A stretch of 60,941 bases of DNA, from assembly GCA_012514535.1 (NCBI GenBank), contig JAAZAA010000021.1:1-60941 (forward strand), written 5' to 3'. Shown piece by piece: positions 24,934 through 35,400 of this stretch (position 1 is the first letter of the stretch; each line of letters begins with the position of its first letter). This DNA comes from Myxococcales bacterium. Its GTDB lineage: Bacteria > Myxococcota_A > Polyangia > Polyangiales > Polyangiaceae. Below the pieces are notes generated by a model, which did no database searches, had not been told where the DNA came from, and saw only the letters and a list, made by a program, of their open reading frames with translations. The position numbers and the translations under genes were made by a program.

Positions 24934-27276
24934 TCACTCCGGCGTGGGCACCGTGGCGAGCAACCCGCGGAGATCCTCGTACTGGGCCGGTTTGACGAGG
25001 TGCGCGTCGAACCCCGCCTCCACGGCGCGGCGACGATCTTCCTGTTGCCCGTAACCGCTCAGGGCCACGAGGAAGGTGGCGCCGAGCGTCGGATCCGCGC
25101 GTAGGGTCCGCGCTACGCCGTAGCCGTCCAAGGGACCCGGCAACCCGATGTCCGACAGCACGACGTCCGGACGCGTCCGCTTCGAGAGCTCGACGCCGCT
25201 CGTCCCATCGTGGCTGACGTGCACCTCGTGCCCCATCATCTCGAGGAGCAGCTGGAGCAGCTCGGCGGCGTCGACGTTGTCCTCGATGACCGCAATGCGG
25301 AGCTTTCGCCCCGGCTCGGTGGCGCTCGCCGGGGACGAGGCGAGATCCCGACTCTCGGACTCTGGCTGCTCCGACAGCGGGAAGCGCAGGGTGAAGGTCG
25401 CCCCTTCGCCGAGGCCAGGGCTCTCTGCCGTCACCGTGCCGCCGTGCATGGTGGCGAGGCTCTTCACCAGCGCGAGCCCGAGCCCGAGCCCGCCCTGACG
25501 GCGATCGAGGGTGGTGTCGGCCTGGCTGAAGGGGACGAACAGGCGCTCGAGCATCGACGGACCGATCCCGACGCCCGTGTCGGTGACGCTCACGTGCGCC
25601 TGCCCCGAGGTGGGGTTCGCCCCCACCTCGACGTCGACGCGCCCGCCCTTGCTCGTGAACTTGGCAGCGTTGCTCAGCAGGTTGCCGACCATCTGGCTCA
25701 AGCGCACCGGGTCGCCCTGGACACACACCGTGGCAGGGACCTGCAGGTGGAGCGCGACCCCCGCTTCCTCGTAGGTGCTCCGATAGTCCTCGGCGGTCAT
25801 GCGGACGATCTGCGCGAGATCACAGCGCTCGACCCGAAGCTGGATCTGACCCCGCGCCACCCGTGAGACGTCGAGGAGATCGTCGATGAGGCGGCTCATG
25901 TGCTTCACCTGACGCCCGATGATCTGGCTGGCCCGCTGCAGCTCCGGATCGCGCGGCCCCCGCATGCTCAGCAGGTCCGCCGCGCTGCGCACGGGCGCGA
26001 GCGGGTTGCGGAGCTCGTGGGCCAGGACCGCCAGGAACTCGTTCTTGCGCCGGTCGGCCTCCGTGAGGGCCTCTTGGGCGCGGCGGTGGTCGGTGATGTC
26101 CGTGTGCGTCCCGAACCAGCGCACGACCTCACCGGCGTCGTTGCGGATGGGCCCCGCGCGAGCCAAAAACCAGCGATACTGGCCGTCCATCCCCCGGAGC
26201 GGGAAGGTGTCCTCCCAGGGCTTGCCGCTCGCGACGCACTGCCGGAGCTTCTCGCGGACGCGCTCTGCGTGAGCCGGATGAACGCCTCGGACGACGTCCT
26301 CCTCGCCCCGGACGGCGCCGGTGTAGTCGTACCAACGTTGATTGTACCAGAAGGGCACGCCCTCGGCGTCCATCATCCAGGCGAGCTGGGCGATGTTGTC
26401 CGCCAGAGTTCGGAAGCGCTCTTCGCTCTCACGGAGCGCGAACTCTCGGCGCCGTTGCTCCGTCACGTCGGAGAACACGACCGCGAGCCTGCGCTCGTGC
26501 GCCGCGCCCACGCGCAGGGCGTAGACGCTGAACCAACGCCCCAAGGACGGGACGGACTTGTCGAAGCGGTGTGGTCGCCCCGTGAGCGCCACGTCCCCGT
26601 AGATGCTGAACCAGGAATCGTCCAACTCGGGAACCAGCTGGCGCACCGTCTTGCCGAGCACGCCGTGGAAGCCGGTGTGCCGCTCGAAGGACGAGTTCGT
26701 CTCGAGGAAGGCGAAGTCGCGGCAGCGCATCTCCTCGTCGAACAGGAGCTCGATGACGGCGAAGCCCTCGTCGATCGCCTCGAAGAGGGCGTGGTAGCGC
26801 TCATCGAACTCCCGGCGCGCCTGCTCCGCGCGCTTGATGTCGTTGATGTCCGTCAAGGTAGAACACCATTGCTTGATGTTCCCCTTCTCGTCGCGGACCG
26901 GGACCGTCCTCGCGAGGTGCCAGCGGGTCTCCCCGTCGCGGCGGAGCAGGCGACACTCCGCTTCGAAGGGACGGCCTCGGGGGATGCTGGCGCTCCAGGC
27001 GGCGACCACCCGATCGAGGTCGTCGGGGTGGACGAGGCCTTTCCATTTCACTGCATACGCCACCTCGGCGGTGGTCCCGTAGAACTCGCGCCAGCGGCGG
27101 TTCACGTAAATGGGCCTCAGCTCGGGATCGAGCACGATGACGAGGGCGGGCAATGCCTCGGCGAGCGCCCCGAAGCGGCCGTCACCTGCTCTGTGCGCGA
27201 GCGAATCGCTCCACGCCTCCTCGGGGGTCCTGCTTCGTTCCTCCGGAAGTGCCGACTCGTGCTTCTCCGACGTCAT
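24934..27276 (-). CDS. PAS-domain hybrid histidine kinase
   Basis: 780 residues, soluble. Three PAS/PAC domains lie at about 35-150, 155-275 and 285-400 (NRRWREFYG, YNQRWYDYTGA and PAC ends such as GTHTDITD). HisKA follows with His420 (LAVLAHELRNPLAPVRSA), then HATPase (NLLSNAAKF, DTGVGIG, GGLGLGLALVK) and a C-terminal receiver (VIEDNVDAAELLQLLL, VVLSDIGLPG, KPAQ). It should autophosphorylate in response to a ligand, redox state or light sensed by PAS domains and pass phosphate to its own receiver; no output domain is present. It is convergent with the upstream hybrid kinase, with no base between the stop codons. Confidence 0.94.
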   Translation of the reverse strand: MTSEKHESALPEERSRTPEEAWSDSLAHRAGDGRFGALAEALPALVIVLDPELRPIYVNRRWREFYGTTAEVAYAVKWKGLVHPDDLDRVVAAWSASIPRGRPFEAECRLLRRDGETRWHLARTVPVRDEKGNIKQWCSTLTDINDIKRAEQARREFDERYHALFEAIDEGFAVIELLFDEEMRCRDFAFLETNSSFERHTGFHGVLGKTVRQLVPELDDSWFSIYGDVALTGRPHRFDKSVPSLGRWFSVYALRVGAAHERRLAVVFSDVTEQRRREFALRESEERFRTLADNIAQLAWMMDAEGVPFWYNQRWYDYTGAVRGEEDVVRGVHPAHAERVREKLRQCVASGKPWEDTFPLRGMDGQYRWFLARAGPIRNDAGEVVRWFGTHTDITDHRRAQEALTEADRRKNEFLAVLAHELRNPLAPVRSAADLLSMRGPRDPELQRASQIIGRQVKHMSRLIDDLLDVSRVARGQIQLRVERCDLAQIVRMTAEDYRSTYEEAGVALHLQVPATVCVQGDPVRLSQMVGNLLSNAAKFTSKGGRVDVEVGANPTSGQAHVSVTDTGVGIGPSMLERLFVPFSQADTTLDRRQGGLGLGLALVKSLATMHGGTVTAESPGLGEGATFTLRFPLSEQPESESRDLASSPASATEPGRKLRIAVIEDNVDAAELLQLLLEMMGHEVHVSHDGTSGVELSKRTRPDVVLSDIGLPGPLDGYGVARTLRADPTLGATFLVALSGYGQQEDRRRAVEAGFDAHLVKPAQYEDLRGLLATVPTPE

Positions 27277-27470
27277 GGGAAGCTCACGCGATGCCTGCGT
27301 GGTTCGTGGTGTGGCCGGTTCGCGCCGGGGATCGCGTCAGATCCGTCCTCCCCTCCCGCATGATGAGTCAATAGCAAGGGAGGTCTTCGTGTCAAACGAG
27401 GGGTCACCCGCCTGCTCCACCCCGGGGGCGAGGGCACGAACGGGTTCCCCGACTGGGGCAACCGATGGGG

Positions 27471-28724
27471 CTAGTTCGCCGCGGCGCGCGCGGGCGTGGC
27501 GGGCGCGCTGGCGGCAGCCTCGGCGGCGGAGCGCTCCCGGGCACGGACGCGGCGCTCCACGGAGCGAGCGACCCAAGGCACGAGGAGCGCGACCCCGGCG
27601 GCGGCGAGCGCGAGCCGGTTCATGTCGATGAGTCGCCCGTCGGGCGCCGCCGTCAAGAACAGCGAAGAGAGCGACGCGCCCGCGGCCGAGGCCATGTGTT
27701 GAGTCGCCGACTGGGCCGACATGAAGCGGGCGCGCTGCTCCTGCCGGGGCACCCGGGAGGCGAGGGTCTGCAGGGGGACGTTCCGCACGCTGCCCGACAA
27801 CATGAACAGGACGAAGAACGGCAGGACGGGGACCGGCGCACCCGTCCACACGAACCCCCACAAGCAGGTCCCCGCGAAAATGGTGGTGCCGATGGAGACG
27901 AGGAGGGTGGCGCCGTAGCGGTCCACCAGCGTCCCGACGAGGCGCGTGGCGATGAAGCTGGCGACGCCACCGACCATGTACAGGATGCCCAGGTGCTCCC
28001 GGGGATAGCCCAGGTTGTGCTGCACGTAGGTCGAGAGGTTCGGCACGATGGCGAAGACGCCCAGAGCCGTGAGCGCCGTGCCCGCCAAGGAGCGCAGCGT
28101 CAGGGAGTCGAGGAGCGGGACGCTGCTCTGCTCCGCGGCCCGCGCGCGGTGACCCACCATCGGCGGCAAGCGCAGGAGCACACCGGAGGTCACGAGCAAG
28201 CTGAGGGCGGCCACGGCAAAGAAGGGGGCACGCCAGCTGACGAGACGCGCGAGCTCGAGCCCAGCCGGTACCCCGAGCACGGACGCCGCGGCGAAGGCGC
28301 CCATCACCGCCCCCATCGCCTTGCCGCGACGCTCGAGGGGGACGGTGTCGGCGATCATGGCCAGAGCGATGGACGTGGCCGGTCCGCCGAAGGCGCCGGC
28401 GAGGAGGCGCGCCCCGAGCAGGCTCCACAACCCCGTCGCCAGCCCCCCCGCCGCCGTGCCGAGCATCAAACCCAACATGGCCACGCCCAGGGCGGCGCGG
28501 CGATCGAAGCGATCCAGGAAGAGCGAGCCCACCACCCCGGCGACCGCTGCGGACGCGGTGTAGCTGCCACCGATGACGCCGATGTGGGACGTGGAGATCC
28601 CGAGGGCGGCGGCGAAATCCGGCCCGAGCGGCATCACGATGACGAAATCGAGGATGTTGACGAACTGAACGGCTCCCACGAGGAAGACGAGGGTTCGTTC
28701 GGAGAGCGCGGGAGGAGATGGCAC
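27471..28724 (-). CDS. Major facilitator superfamily transporter
   Basis: About 417 residues with about 12 hydrophobic helices in two halves. The inter-helix motif after helix 2 (DRFDRRAALG) fits the MFS loop motif, and GPATSIALAMIAD and ERRGKAMGAVMGAF are typical of DHA1-type drug/sugar exporters (AraJ/YdhP-like). It probably exports small organic molecules, substrate unknown. The GTG at 28724 is chosen because it starts just before the first helix; more distal starts would add about 78 residues of Arg/Ser-rich, non-coding-looking sequence. The C-terminus is Arg/Ala-rich. Confidence 0.85.
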   Translation of the reverse strand: MPSPPALSERTLVFLVGAVQFVNILDFVIVMPLGPDFAAALGISTSHIGVIGGSYTASAAVAGVVGSLFLDRFDRRAALGVAMLGLMLGTAAGGLATGLWSLLGARLLAGAFGGPATSIALAMIADTVPLERRGKAMGAVMGAFAAASVLGVPAGLELARLVSWRAPFFAVAALSLLVTSGVLLRLPPMVGHRARAAEQSSVPLLDSLTLRSLAGTALTALGVFAIVPNLSTYVQHNLGYPREHLGILYMVGGVASFIATRLVGTLVDRYGATLLVSIGTTIFAGTCLWGFVWTGAPVPVLPFFVLFMLSGSVRNVPLQTLASRVPRQEQRARFMSAQSATQHMASAAGASLSSLFLTAAPDGRLIDMNRLALAAAGVALLVPWVARSVERRVRARERSAAEAAASAPATPARAAAN

Positions 28725-29254
28725 GGGTTGGTGAGAGCAGGTGAGGAGACGCGGCCGGCCGCGACCAAGGAAAGCGACCAGGGCACCGCTCTGCGGTCGG
28801 AAATCTGGCTTGCCCGAGGAGGCTCCCGAGCGGGCGGCGATCCGAGCGGCACTCCTGGGAGAGCAGGGACGACGGCTTAACCTAGGGCTTCGCGCCGCGG
28901 GCGCCAGTCCGGCGACATCCGCCGACGACATCCGCCGACGACATCCGCCGACGACCAACGTCGACGACCAACGTCGACGTGCGCGAAGTCACCAACGAGG
29001 CGAGACCGCGGCAGGACCGACGCGGGCACACGGCGCGGCGCACGATGCGGCGCTCTCACGGCTCGCTGTCATTGGTGTGGCCCCCTCCCGCGTTATCGTG
29101 CGACTGGAACACCCCTCCCGCGCACCCGAAAAGGGGGCCCACCGCCCGTCGACGCGAAGGCGTCAGCCATTGTATGTGAGGAGGCTGGCGCCGCGCGCGA
29201 GCGTGGTCGGTCGCGATGGGGGGCCGCCGCGGCGTCTCAGAAGAAAGGGAACCT
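28725..29254. other. Divergent intergenic region, MFS gene to lipoprotein gene
   Basis: No protein-coding gene is supported. It must hold both promoters. A 13-bp tandem array (28914-28978) occupies the middle. The lipoprotein's ribosome-binding site AAAGGGA is at its right end. I see no riboswitch or RNA motif. Confidence 0.55.
28914..28978. repeat. 13-bp tandem repeat, five units in two variants
   Basis: Three units of GACATCCGCCGAC (28914, 28927, 28940) are followed by two of GACCAACGTCGAC (28953, 28966). The variant units share both ends and differ in the centre. This suggests one diverged unit was itself duplicated. Confidence 0.9.
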
Positions 29255-29986
29255 TTGAAAACACAGCTCAGCACAGCAGCCGCGGTCCTTCTCTGCGGAG
29301 CCTTCGCGGTCGGCTGCAACAGTAAGGTCAAGGAGTGCAACCAGGTCGCCGACATCGTCAACGAGAACGTCGACGCCTTGCACAAGATCGAGCGCGATCT
29401 GCGCGCGGCGAACGATCCCGGTGAGGAGGGCAAGCAAGCCCAGGCGATGGTGACCGCCGTGCAGGACGCGACCCAGAAGCTCGAGGCGCTGAACATCGGC
29501 ACCGACGGCCTGAAGCCCCTGGTGGCGGCCTATGTGAGCATGCTCAAGCAGGTCGAGGAGGGCGGGAAGGAGATCGTGAGCCAGGTAGAGGCCGCGGGTG
29601 AGCTGACCGACACCAAGATCGACGCGACGCTCGAGGCCCTGCAGAACGCGCAGAAGGCCGTCGTGGCCGCCTGTGAGAAGCCGTCGGACGACTGCCCGAA
29701 GGTCGCGGCTGTCTTCGACGCCTTCCCGAACAGCGTCACGGACGACGAGGTCGGTCCTGCTTTCTCCAAGATGGGCGCAGACCTCGAGAAGCTCGAACTC
29801 GCCGACGGGCCCGTGAAGACGGCCACGACGGAGCTCATCAAGGTCGTGAAGGAGAAGGTCGTCCTCCTCGAGAAGGCCGTCCGGCTCCAGAAGGCGCTGG
29901 AGGCCGCCGGGAAGAAGATCGACGACGCCGTCGCCCAGGAAGACAAGGTCGTCGACGACCTCAACGGGTTCTGCGGCGCGGGCTGA
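29255..29986 (+). CDS. Predicted coiled-coil lipoprotein
   Basis: 243 residues. The TTG at 29255 is chosen: AAAGGGA lies 5-6 bases upstream, and it gives a compact signal peptide ending in the lipobox AVGC. The mature protein is almost entirely helical heptad-like sequence rich in Glu, Lys, Ala and Val (for example KVVKEKVVLLEKAVRLQKALEAAGKKIDDAV), with six Cys residues. It resembles periplasmic coiled-coil lipoproteins of unknown function. The codon use and composition (many Lys codons) differ mildly from neighbours. It is followed by a strong hairpin. Confidence 0.85.
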   Translation: MKTQLSTAAAVLLCGAFAVGCNSKVKECNQVADIVNENVDALHKIERDLRAANDPGEEGKQAQAMVTAVQDATQKLEALNIGTDGLKPLVAAYVSMLKQVEEGGKEIVSQVEAAGELTDTKIDATLEALQNAQKAVVAACEKPSDDCPKVAAVFDAFPNSVTDDEVGPAFSKMGADLEKLELADGPVKTATTELIKVVKEKVVLLEKAVRLQKALEAAGKKIDDAVAQEDKVVDDLNGFCGAG

Positions 29987-30038
29987 AGGGACGCTCGGGA
30001 GCCACGAGCTCCCGCCCATTCGGCTTCCCGGAAACGCG

Positions 30039-30067
30039 GCGGGGGAGACCTGACTGGTCTCCCCCGC
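30039..30067 (+). terminator. Hairpin terminator between the lipoprotein and hppA genes
   Basis: A perfect 12-bp stem (GCGGGGGAGACC with GGTCTCCCCCGC) with loop TGACT, followed on the plus strand by TTCGTTCGT. It sits between two convergent genes and could serve both; the T-tract is weak in either direction. Confidence 0.7.
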
Positions 30068-30121
30068 TTCGTTCGTCTCGGGAACTTCGACGCCACCGTG
30101 GGCGTCGTCCGAGAGCTGGGC

Positions 30122-32215
30122 TCAGAGCGCGATGAGCGGCGCGATGACCAGGGCGACCACGCTCATGAGCTTCACGAGGATGTTCAAGGAGTGGCCCGCC
30201 GTGTCCTTGAAGGGGTCACCCACCGTGTCCCCGACCACCGCCGCCTTGTGAGCCTCGGAGCCCTTCTCGTGGAGGCTGCCGTCGCGCATCTTGAACCCGC
30301 CGGCCTCGAAGGACTTCTTCGCGTTGTCCCAGGCGCCGCCCGCGTTGCTCATGAAGAGCGCGAGCAGCACGCCCGACACGGTCACGCCCGCGAGCAGCCC
30401 GCCCAGGGCCTCGGGCCCCGCCGTGAAGCCCACCAGCACCGGGGTCACGACCGCGAGGGCTCCCGGCAGGACCATGCGCCGAATGGCCGCGCCCGTGGAG
30501 ATGTCCACGCAGCGCGCGGTGTCCGGCTTCGCGGTGCCCTCGAGCAAGCCGGGGATCTCACGGAACTGCCGGCGCACCTCTTCGATCATGTCCATCGCCG
30601 CCTCACCGACGGCGCTCATCGCCAGGGCGGAGAAGAGGAACGGGAGCATCCCGCCCACGAACACGCCGCCGATCACCAGGGGCTTGGAGACGTCGATGCC
30701 GCCGATGTTCGCCTGCTGGGAGAAGGCGGCGAACAGGGCGAGGGCCGTCATGGCAGCGGAGCCGATGGCGAAGCCCTTGCCGATGGCCGCGGTGGTGTTG
30801 CCGACGGCGTCCAGCTTGTCGGTGCGCTCCCGGACCTGAGGATCCTGGTGGCTCATCTCGGCGATGCCGCCCGCGTTGTCGGCGATGGGGCCGTAGGCGT
30901 CGACCGCCAGCTGGATCCCCGTCGTGGACAGCATGCCGAGGGCCGCGATCGCCACGCCGTAGAGGCCGGCCACCGCCGCCGAGCCGATCACGCCCGCGAC
31001 GATGCAGACGATGGGCGCCGCCGTGGACTGCATGCCCAGACCGAGGCCAGCGATGATGTTCGTGGCGTACCCTGTCTTGGACTGCTCGGCGATGCCGTTC
31101 ACCGGGCCCTTGCCGAGGGAGCAGTAGTAGCTGGTGATGAGGCCGACGGCGACGCCCGTCGCGAGGCCGATCACCGTGGCGATGCCGACGTCGAGCCAGG
31201 TCACGAGGGAGCCGCCCATCTGCGTCCCCGCCTCGGGCCACAGCAACTTCGCCAAGACGAAGGTCGTCCCTGCCATGAGGGCCGCTGCACCGAAGGCGCC
31301 CGTGTCGAGGGCGACCTGGGGGTTCCCGCCCTCCTTGGTGCGCACCACGAAGGTGCCCAGGATCGAGCAGATGGTGCCGCCTCCGGCGATCACGAGCGGG
31401 AGGATGACGGGCCCGACGCTGGTGCCGTCGCTGACCGCCGCGGCGCCGAGGCCGAGCACCATGGCGCCGATGGTGGCGCCGACGAAGGACTCGAACAGAT
31501 CCGCGCCCATGCCGGCGACGTCGCCGACGTTGTCACCGACGTTGTCCGCGATGACGGCGGGGTTCCGCGGGTCGTCCTCGGGCAGGCCGCTCTCGACCTT
31601 GCCGACGAGGTCTGCGCCCACGTCGGCGGCCTTCGTGTAGATACCGCCACCCACGCGGGCGAACAGGGCGATGGAGGACGCGCCCATCGAGAACCCGGTG
31701 AGCACGTTGACCGTGGTGCCGAGCTGCCCGGCTTCGGGGAAGAGCGCCAGGGTGAAGAGCAGATAGAGCCCGCCGAGCCCCAGCAGGGCCAGGCCGACGA
31801 CGCTCATCCCCATCACGGATCCGCCCGAGAAGGCGACCGCCAGGGCCGGAGCGAGCCCACGCCGGGCCGCCGCGGTCGTGCGGACGTTGGCGGCGGTGGC
31901 GACCCGCATCCCAAAGTACCCGGAGAGCGCGGAGGCGCCGGCGCCGGCGACGAAGGACAGGGCGATGAGGGGGCTGCGATCCGCGCCCTCGCCCATGTTG
32001 CCCCAGGCCAAAAGCGCGGCGACGAGCACCACGAACAGGGCGAGCACCTTGTACTCGCGCGCCAAGAAGGCCATCGCGCCCTCGCGGATGAGCTCGGCGA
32101 TCTCGACCATACGGGAGTCGCCAGCCTCTTGCCGATTGACCCAGCTCGTCTTGATGAACGCGAACGCCAGCGCAAGGAGGCCCGCGACGGGCGCGGCGTA
32201 GATCAACGATTCCAT
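30122..32215 (-). CDS. hppA: Membrane-bound ion-translocating pyrophosphatase
   Basis: 697 residues with about 16 membrane helices. It hydrolyses pyrophosphate to pump H+ (or Na+) across the membrane. The substrate/Mg motif [12 protein letters not shown] and the acidic motifs [19 protein letters not shown] are intact. In the cation-determining segment the sequence is [10 protein letters not shown]. Potassium-independent enzymes have Lys and Thr (GNTTKAxTKG) at these positions, so this one should be K+-dependent. H+ versus Na+ specificity was not decided. The ATG at 32215 has GAGGGA upstream; a start 48 bases further upstream lacks support. Confidence 0.95.
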   Translation of the reverse strand: MESLIYAAPVAGLLALAFAFIKTSWVNRQEAGDSRMVEIAELIREGAMAFLAREYKVLALFVVLVAALLAWGNMGEGADRSPLIALSFVAGAGASALSGYFGMRVATAANVRTTAAARRGLAPALAVAFSGGSVMGMSVVGLALLGLGGLYLLFTLALFPEAGQLGTTVNVLTGFSMGASSIALFARVGGGIYTKAADVGADLVGKVESGLPEDDPRNPAVIADNVGDNVGDVAGMGADLFESFVGATIGAMVLGLGAAAVSDGTSVGPVILPLVIAGGGTICSILGTFVVRTKEGGNPQVALDTGAFGAAALMAGTTFVLAKLLWPEAGTQMGGSLVTWLDVGIATVIGLATGVAVGLITSYYCSLGKGPVNGIAEQSKTGYATNIIAGLGLGMQSTAAPIVCIVAGVIGSAAVAGLYGVAIAALGMLSTTGIQLAVDAYGPIADNAGGIAEMSHQDPQVRERTDKLDAVGNTTAAIGKGFAIGSAAMTALALFAAFSQQANIGGIDVSKPLVIGGVFVGGMLPFLFSALAMSAVGEAAMDMIEEVRRQFREIPGLLEGTAKPDTARCVDISTGAAIRRMVLPGALAVVTPVLVGFTAGPEALGGLLAGVTVSGVLLALFMSNAGGAWDNAKKSFEAGGFKMRDGSLHEKGSEAHKAAVVGDTVGDPFKDTAGHSLNILVKLMSVVALVIAPLIAL

Positions 32216-32403
32216 GCAGTTCCCTCGGTTCCCTCGTCCATACAACGGACGGTCAGCCAACAACCTTCGACCCGTCCCGCGCGGCTTCCCCCGGAAAACC
32301 AGGCAGGCCCTGAAGCGGGCACCCTATAGTCCAACGGCAGGGGGAAGGGAAGGCGGGCGGCCTGGACGCCCTGGGCGCCCGGACCTGCTCCGGGAGCTGA
32401 TCG

Positions 32404-35400
32404 TTACCGGGTCGCACGGAGGCGCGCCAGGGTGTGCCGCACCCCGGGAGGCACGGGGAGGCGCAGGCTGGCGACGGCGTCACTCACATAAGCGACGCGT
32501 CGCATGCCCACGAGCACGCTGGTGACCCCCTCCACGCCGCGCACCAGGGCCAAGGCGCGCTGGGGCCACGGGGCGCTCCCGAGCTCGCCGCCCCAGGCCA
32601 GGGCGAGCTCTCCCCGGCCGGCGAGGTCTTCTTCGAGGTCCGCGAGCAGGCGTCGGTTGCCCTGGCCCGCGTGGGCGCGGGTGGCGGCGAGCCACTCTCC
32701 GATCGCGGCGATGTAGCGGTTCCGCCAGTCGACGAAAGCGTCCCGGTCCGACGGTGTCCGCGCGGAATCGGGTCCCCGGGGGGAGGAGCCTCGATCGGCG
32801 AAGAGGCGCTCGAGGCGGACGAAGAGGTCGCGGAGCCGCGGGGTCACGAACGTCCCTTCGATGTGGTCGAACTGCTGGACGCTCGCGGCGCGCTCCACGC
32901 CCCGCCCGAGGGGGCCCCCGAAAGAAAACAGAGCCTCGTCCGCGAGCACTCTCGCCGCCCGCAGCCCGGGAGCGAACCGTGATTCGAACTCCTGCTCGAG
33001 CTGGGCGACGCGTTCGCGCGCGCCGTCGAGGGCTGCGGAGGTGCCTTGGGCGGGCTCTGGTCTCGAGGGCGGTGCCTCTGCCGGCGGTGCTTTCGTCGAC
33101 GGTGCCTTCGTCGACGGTGCCTTCGCCGAGGGTGCGGGCCCCGCTTCCGCGGGTGGTGCCTTCAGGGGCTCGGGCTCGGCGAGGCGGACGACGGCGTCTC
33201 CGACGAGGGCGTTGAGGGGGCGACAGGTGAGCACCGCCCAGCCCTGAGCCACCGCGACGTCCAGCGGGGAGCGCTGCCCGGGGGCCGCCTGCAGGGCGGC
33301 GGGCTCGGCGAGGTTGAGGGGGAGCTCGAGCACGCGGAAGTGGTGGGAGGGGCCCCCGGCGCGGAGCGCCGCCGCGGCGAGCTCATCGAGGTCGATGCGC
33401 GCCGGATCCTCCGGGGGCCGCGCCGCGACGTTCGTGCTGACGCCGTAGTAGGTGATGCGGCCGGCGGCGACCTCTTCCTCCAGGTGGCGGAAGGCCGCCT
33501 CCAGGGACTCGAGGAGCTCACGGCGCGCGCGCGCCACGGCTTCGGGGTCGTCTTGGGGCGCCGCCAGCAGCAGGTGCTCCGGGTTCTGTACCAGGCACAC
33601 TTCGACGTGCTCGACGCCGAGGCGCTCCAGGGAGCCCGTCAGCTGATCCCGCAAGAAGTCCGGATCGAGACAAAACGCCGGGCCCGCGTCCGTCGCGCCA
33701 GCGAGGGGCCCCGTGGCGCGATAGGGGCGTCCCTCGCGCTCGCGCTGAGCGATGCGCTCTCGATCGGGGCCCTGGGCCACTCCCGCCTTCGTCACCAGGA
33801 CGATCTCGTCGCGCGCCACCTGCCCGGAGGCGATGGCCTCGGCGAGGGACTCACCGAGCACCCGCTCGCTGTCGCCGAGGGCGAAGCTGGGGGCGGTGTC
33901 GAACAGGTTGAGGCCCCGCTGCAGGGCCTCCCGCACGGCCGCGCGGTGGTCGGGGTGATCGAGGCCCACGCGGTAGCCACCGAACCCCACGCGGCTCACG
34001 GAGAGCGCGCCCTCGACCCCCGGCGGCAGCGCCGCGTAGGCGGCGGCACCGAGCCCGGAGCGCTCGGTGAGGCGCAGGGTCCCCGCGGAGGTGGCGCGCC
34101 CCTCGATCCGCTGGCGCCCCAGCTCTTGCCGCGCTCGCGCGCGGTTCGCTCGCTCGGTGTCGAGCAGGGCGGCGCGCACTTCCTCCGGCTCCGTGACGGG
34201 GGCGCGACAGGTGAACCCCTCGCACACGTAGACGGCAGCGCGGTCGCCCACCGGGGTCTTTCCCCGCACCAGCGGCGGCGCGGTGGGGTCCTGCGCCAGC
34301 TCCGTGGAGGCGCGGGCCTCGATCCGGTTCGGGAGGTAGGCGCTCGCGATCGCCGCGGCGAGGTCCTCGGCGCCGACGCTGTCCGGGTCGCTGGCGAGCA
34401 CGATCTCGAGGGGCGGCTCCAGAAGGAAGTCCACGGCGCAGAGGAGCGTCGCGAAGGCGCGGGGCTGCCGCTTCACCTGGCTGCCGTAGGCGAGGGCGGC
34501 GTCGAGGGCGACGCGACGGAGGTCGTCTCGGTCCAGGTGCGCCGCGAGGCGACCAAGGGCTCGGCACGCGACGGCGTTCGGGTTGGGGAGCGCTCCGTCG
34601 TGCCCTTCGCGGGGGCGCGTCAGCAGCGGCTCGTGGGAGTGAGCCGTGTGATAGAAGGCGCCGCCCTCTCCGGGCTCCGGACCGCCCTGGGTCGTCGATG
34701 ATGCTTCGGAGGATGGGGTCCGCGACGGCGCGAAGTCCGCCACCATGCGCTCGCCGAGCTCGCGGGCGGCGCTCAGGTACTCGGGCGCGGCGCTCACCTC
34801 GTACAGGCTGATGAGCCCGTCGACGAAGTACGCGTAGTCCTCGAGGTAGCCGTCCAGGTGGGCCTGGCCGCTCCGCGCGGTCCGGAACAGCCCGCCGTCG
34901 GGGCGACGCAGCTCGCGCAGCACGAAATCGGCCGCTCGGCGAGCGGAGGCGAGGTGGCGCGGATCGCCCAGCTGGCGGTAGCCGTGGGCCATCGCGCGGA
35001 TCATGAGCCCGTTCCAGGCCACGAGGACCTTGTCGTCCACGGCGGGGGCGAGGCGCTCCTGACGAGCTTCGAGCATGAGCGCGCGGGCCTCCCGCAGGGA
35101 CTCGGACAGCTCCGCGACGTCGACGCCGAGCTCCCGCGCCACGTGGGCCAGGGGATGGGGTGTGTGCAGGACGTTCGTGCCCTCCCAGTTCCCCGCCGCC
35201 GTCACGCCGAAGAAGAGACAGAACCGCTCGGCGAGCGGGTCCTCGAGCACGGCGCGCACTTCGTCCAGGCGCCACACGAAGTACTTGCCCTCTTCCCCTT
35301 CGCTGTCGGCGTCGCTCGACGAGAAATAGCCGCCGGACGGCCCCTGCATGTCCCGGGCGACGTAGTCCAGAGTCTCCCGGGCCACCCGCCGATACTCCGG

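Noticed and set aside
28725-28958. Longer MFS protein starting upstream at 28958
   Set aside because: The extra 78 residues are low-complexity Arg/Ser/Ala and include the 13-bp repeat array, so they are unlikely to be coding.
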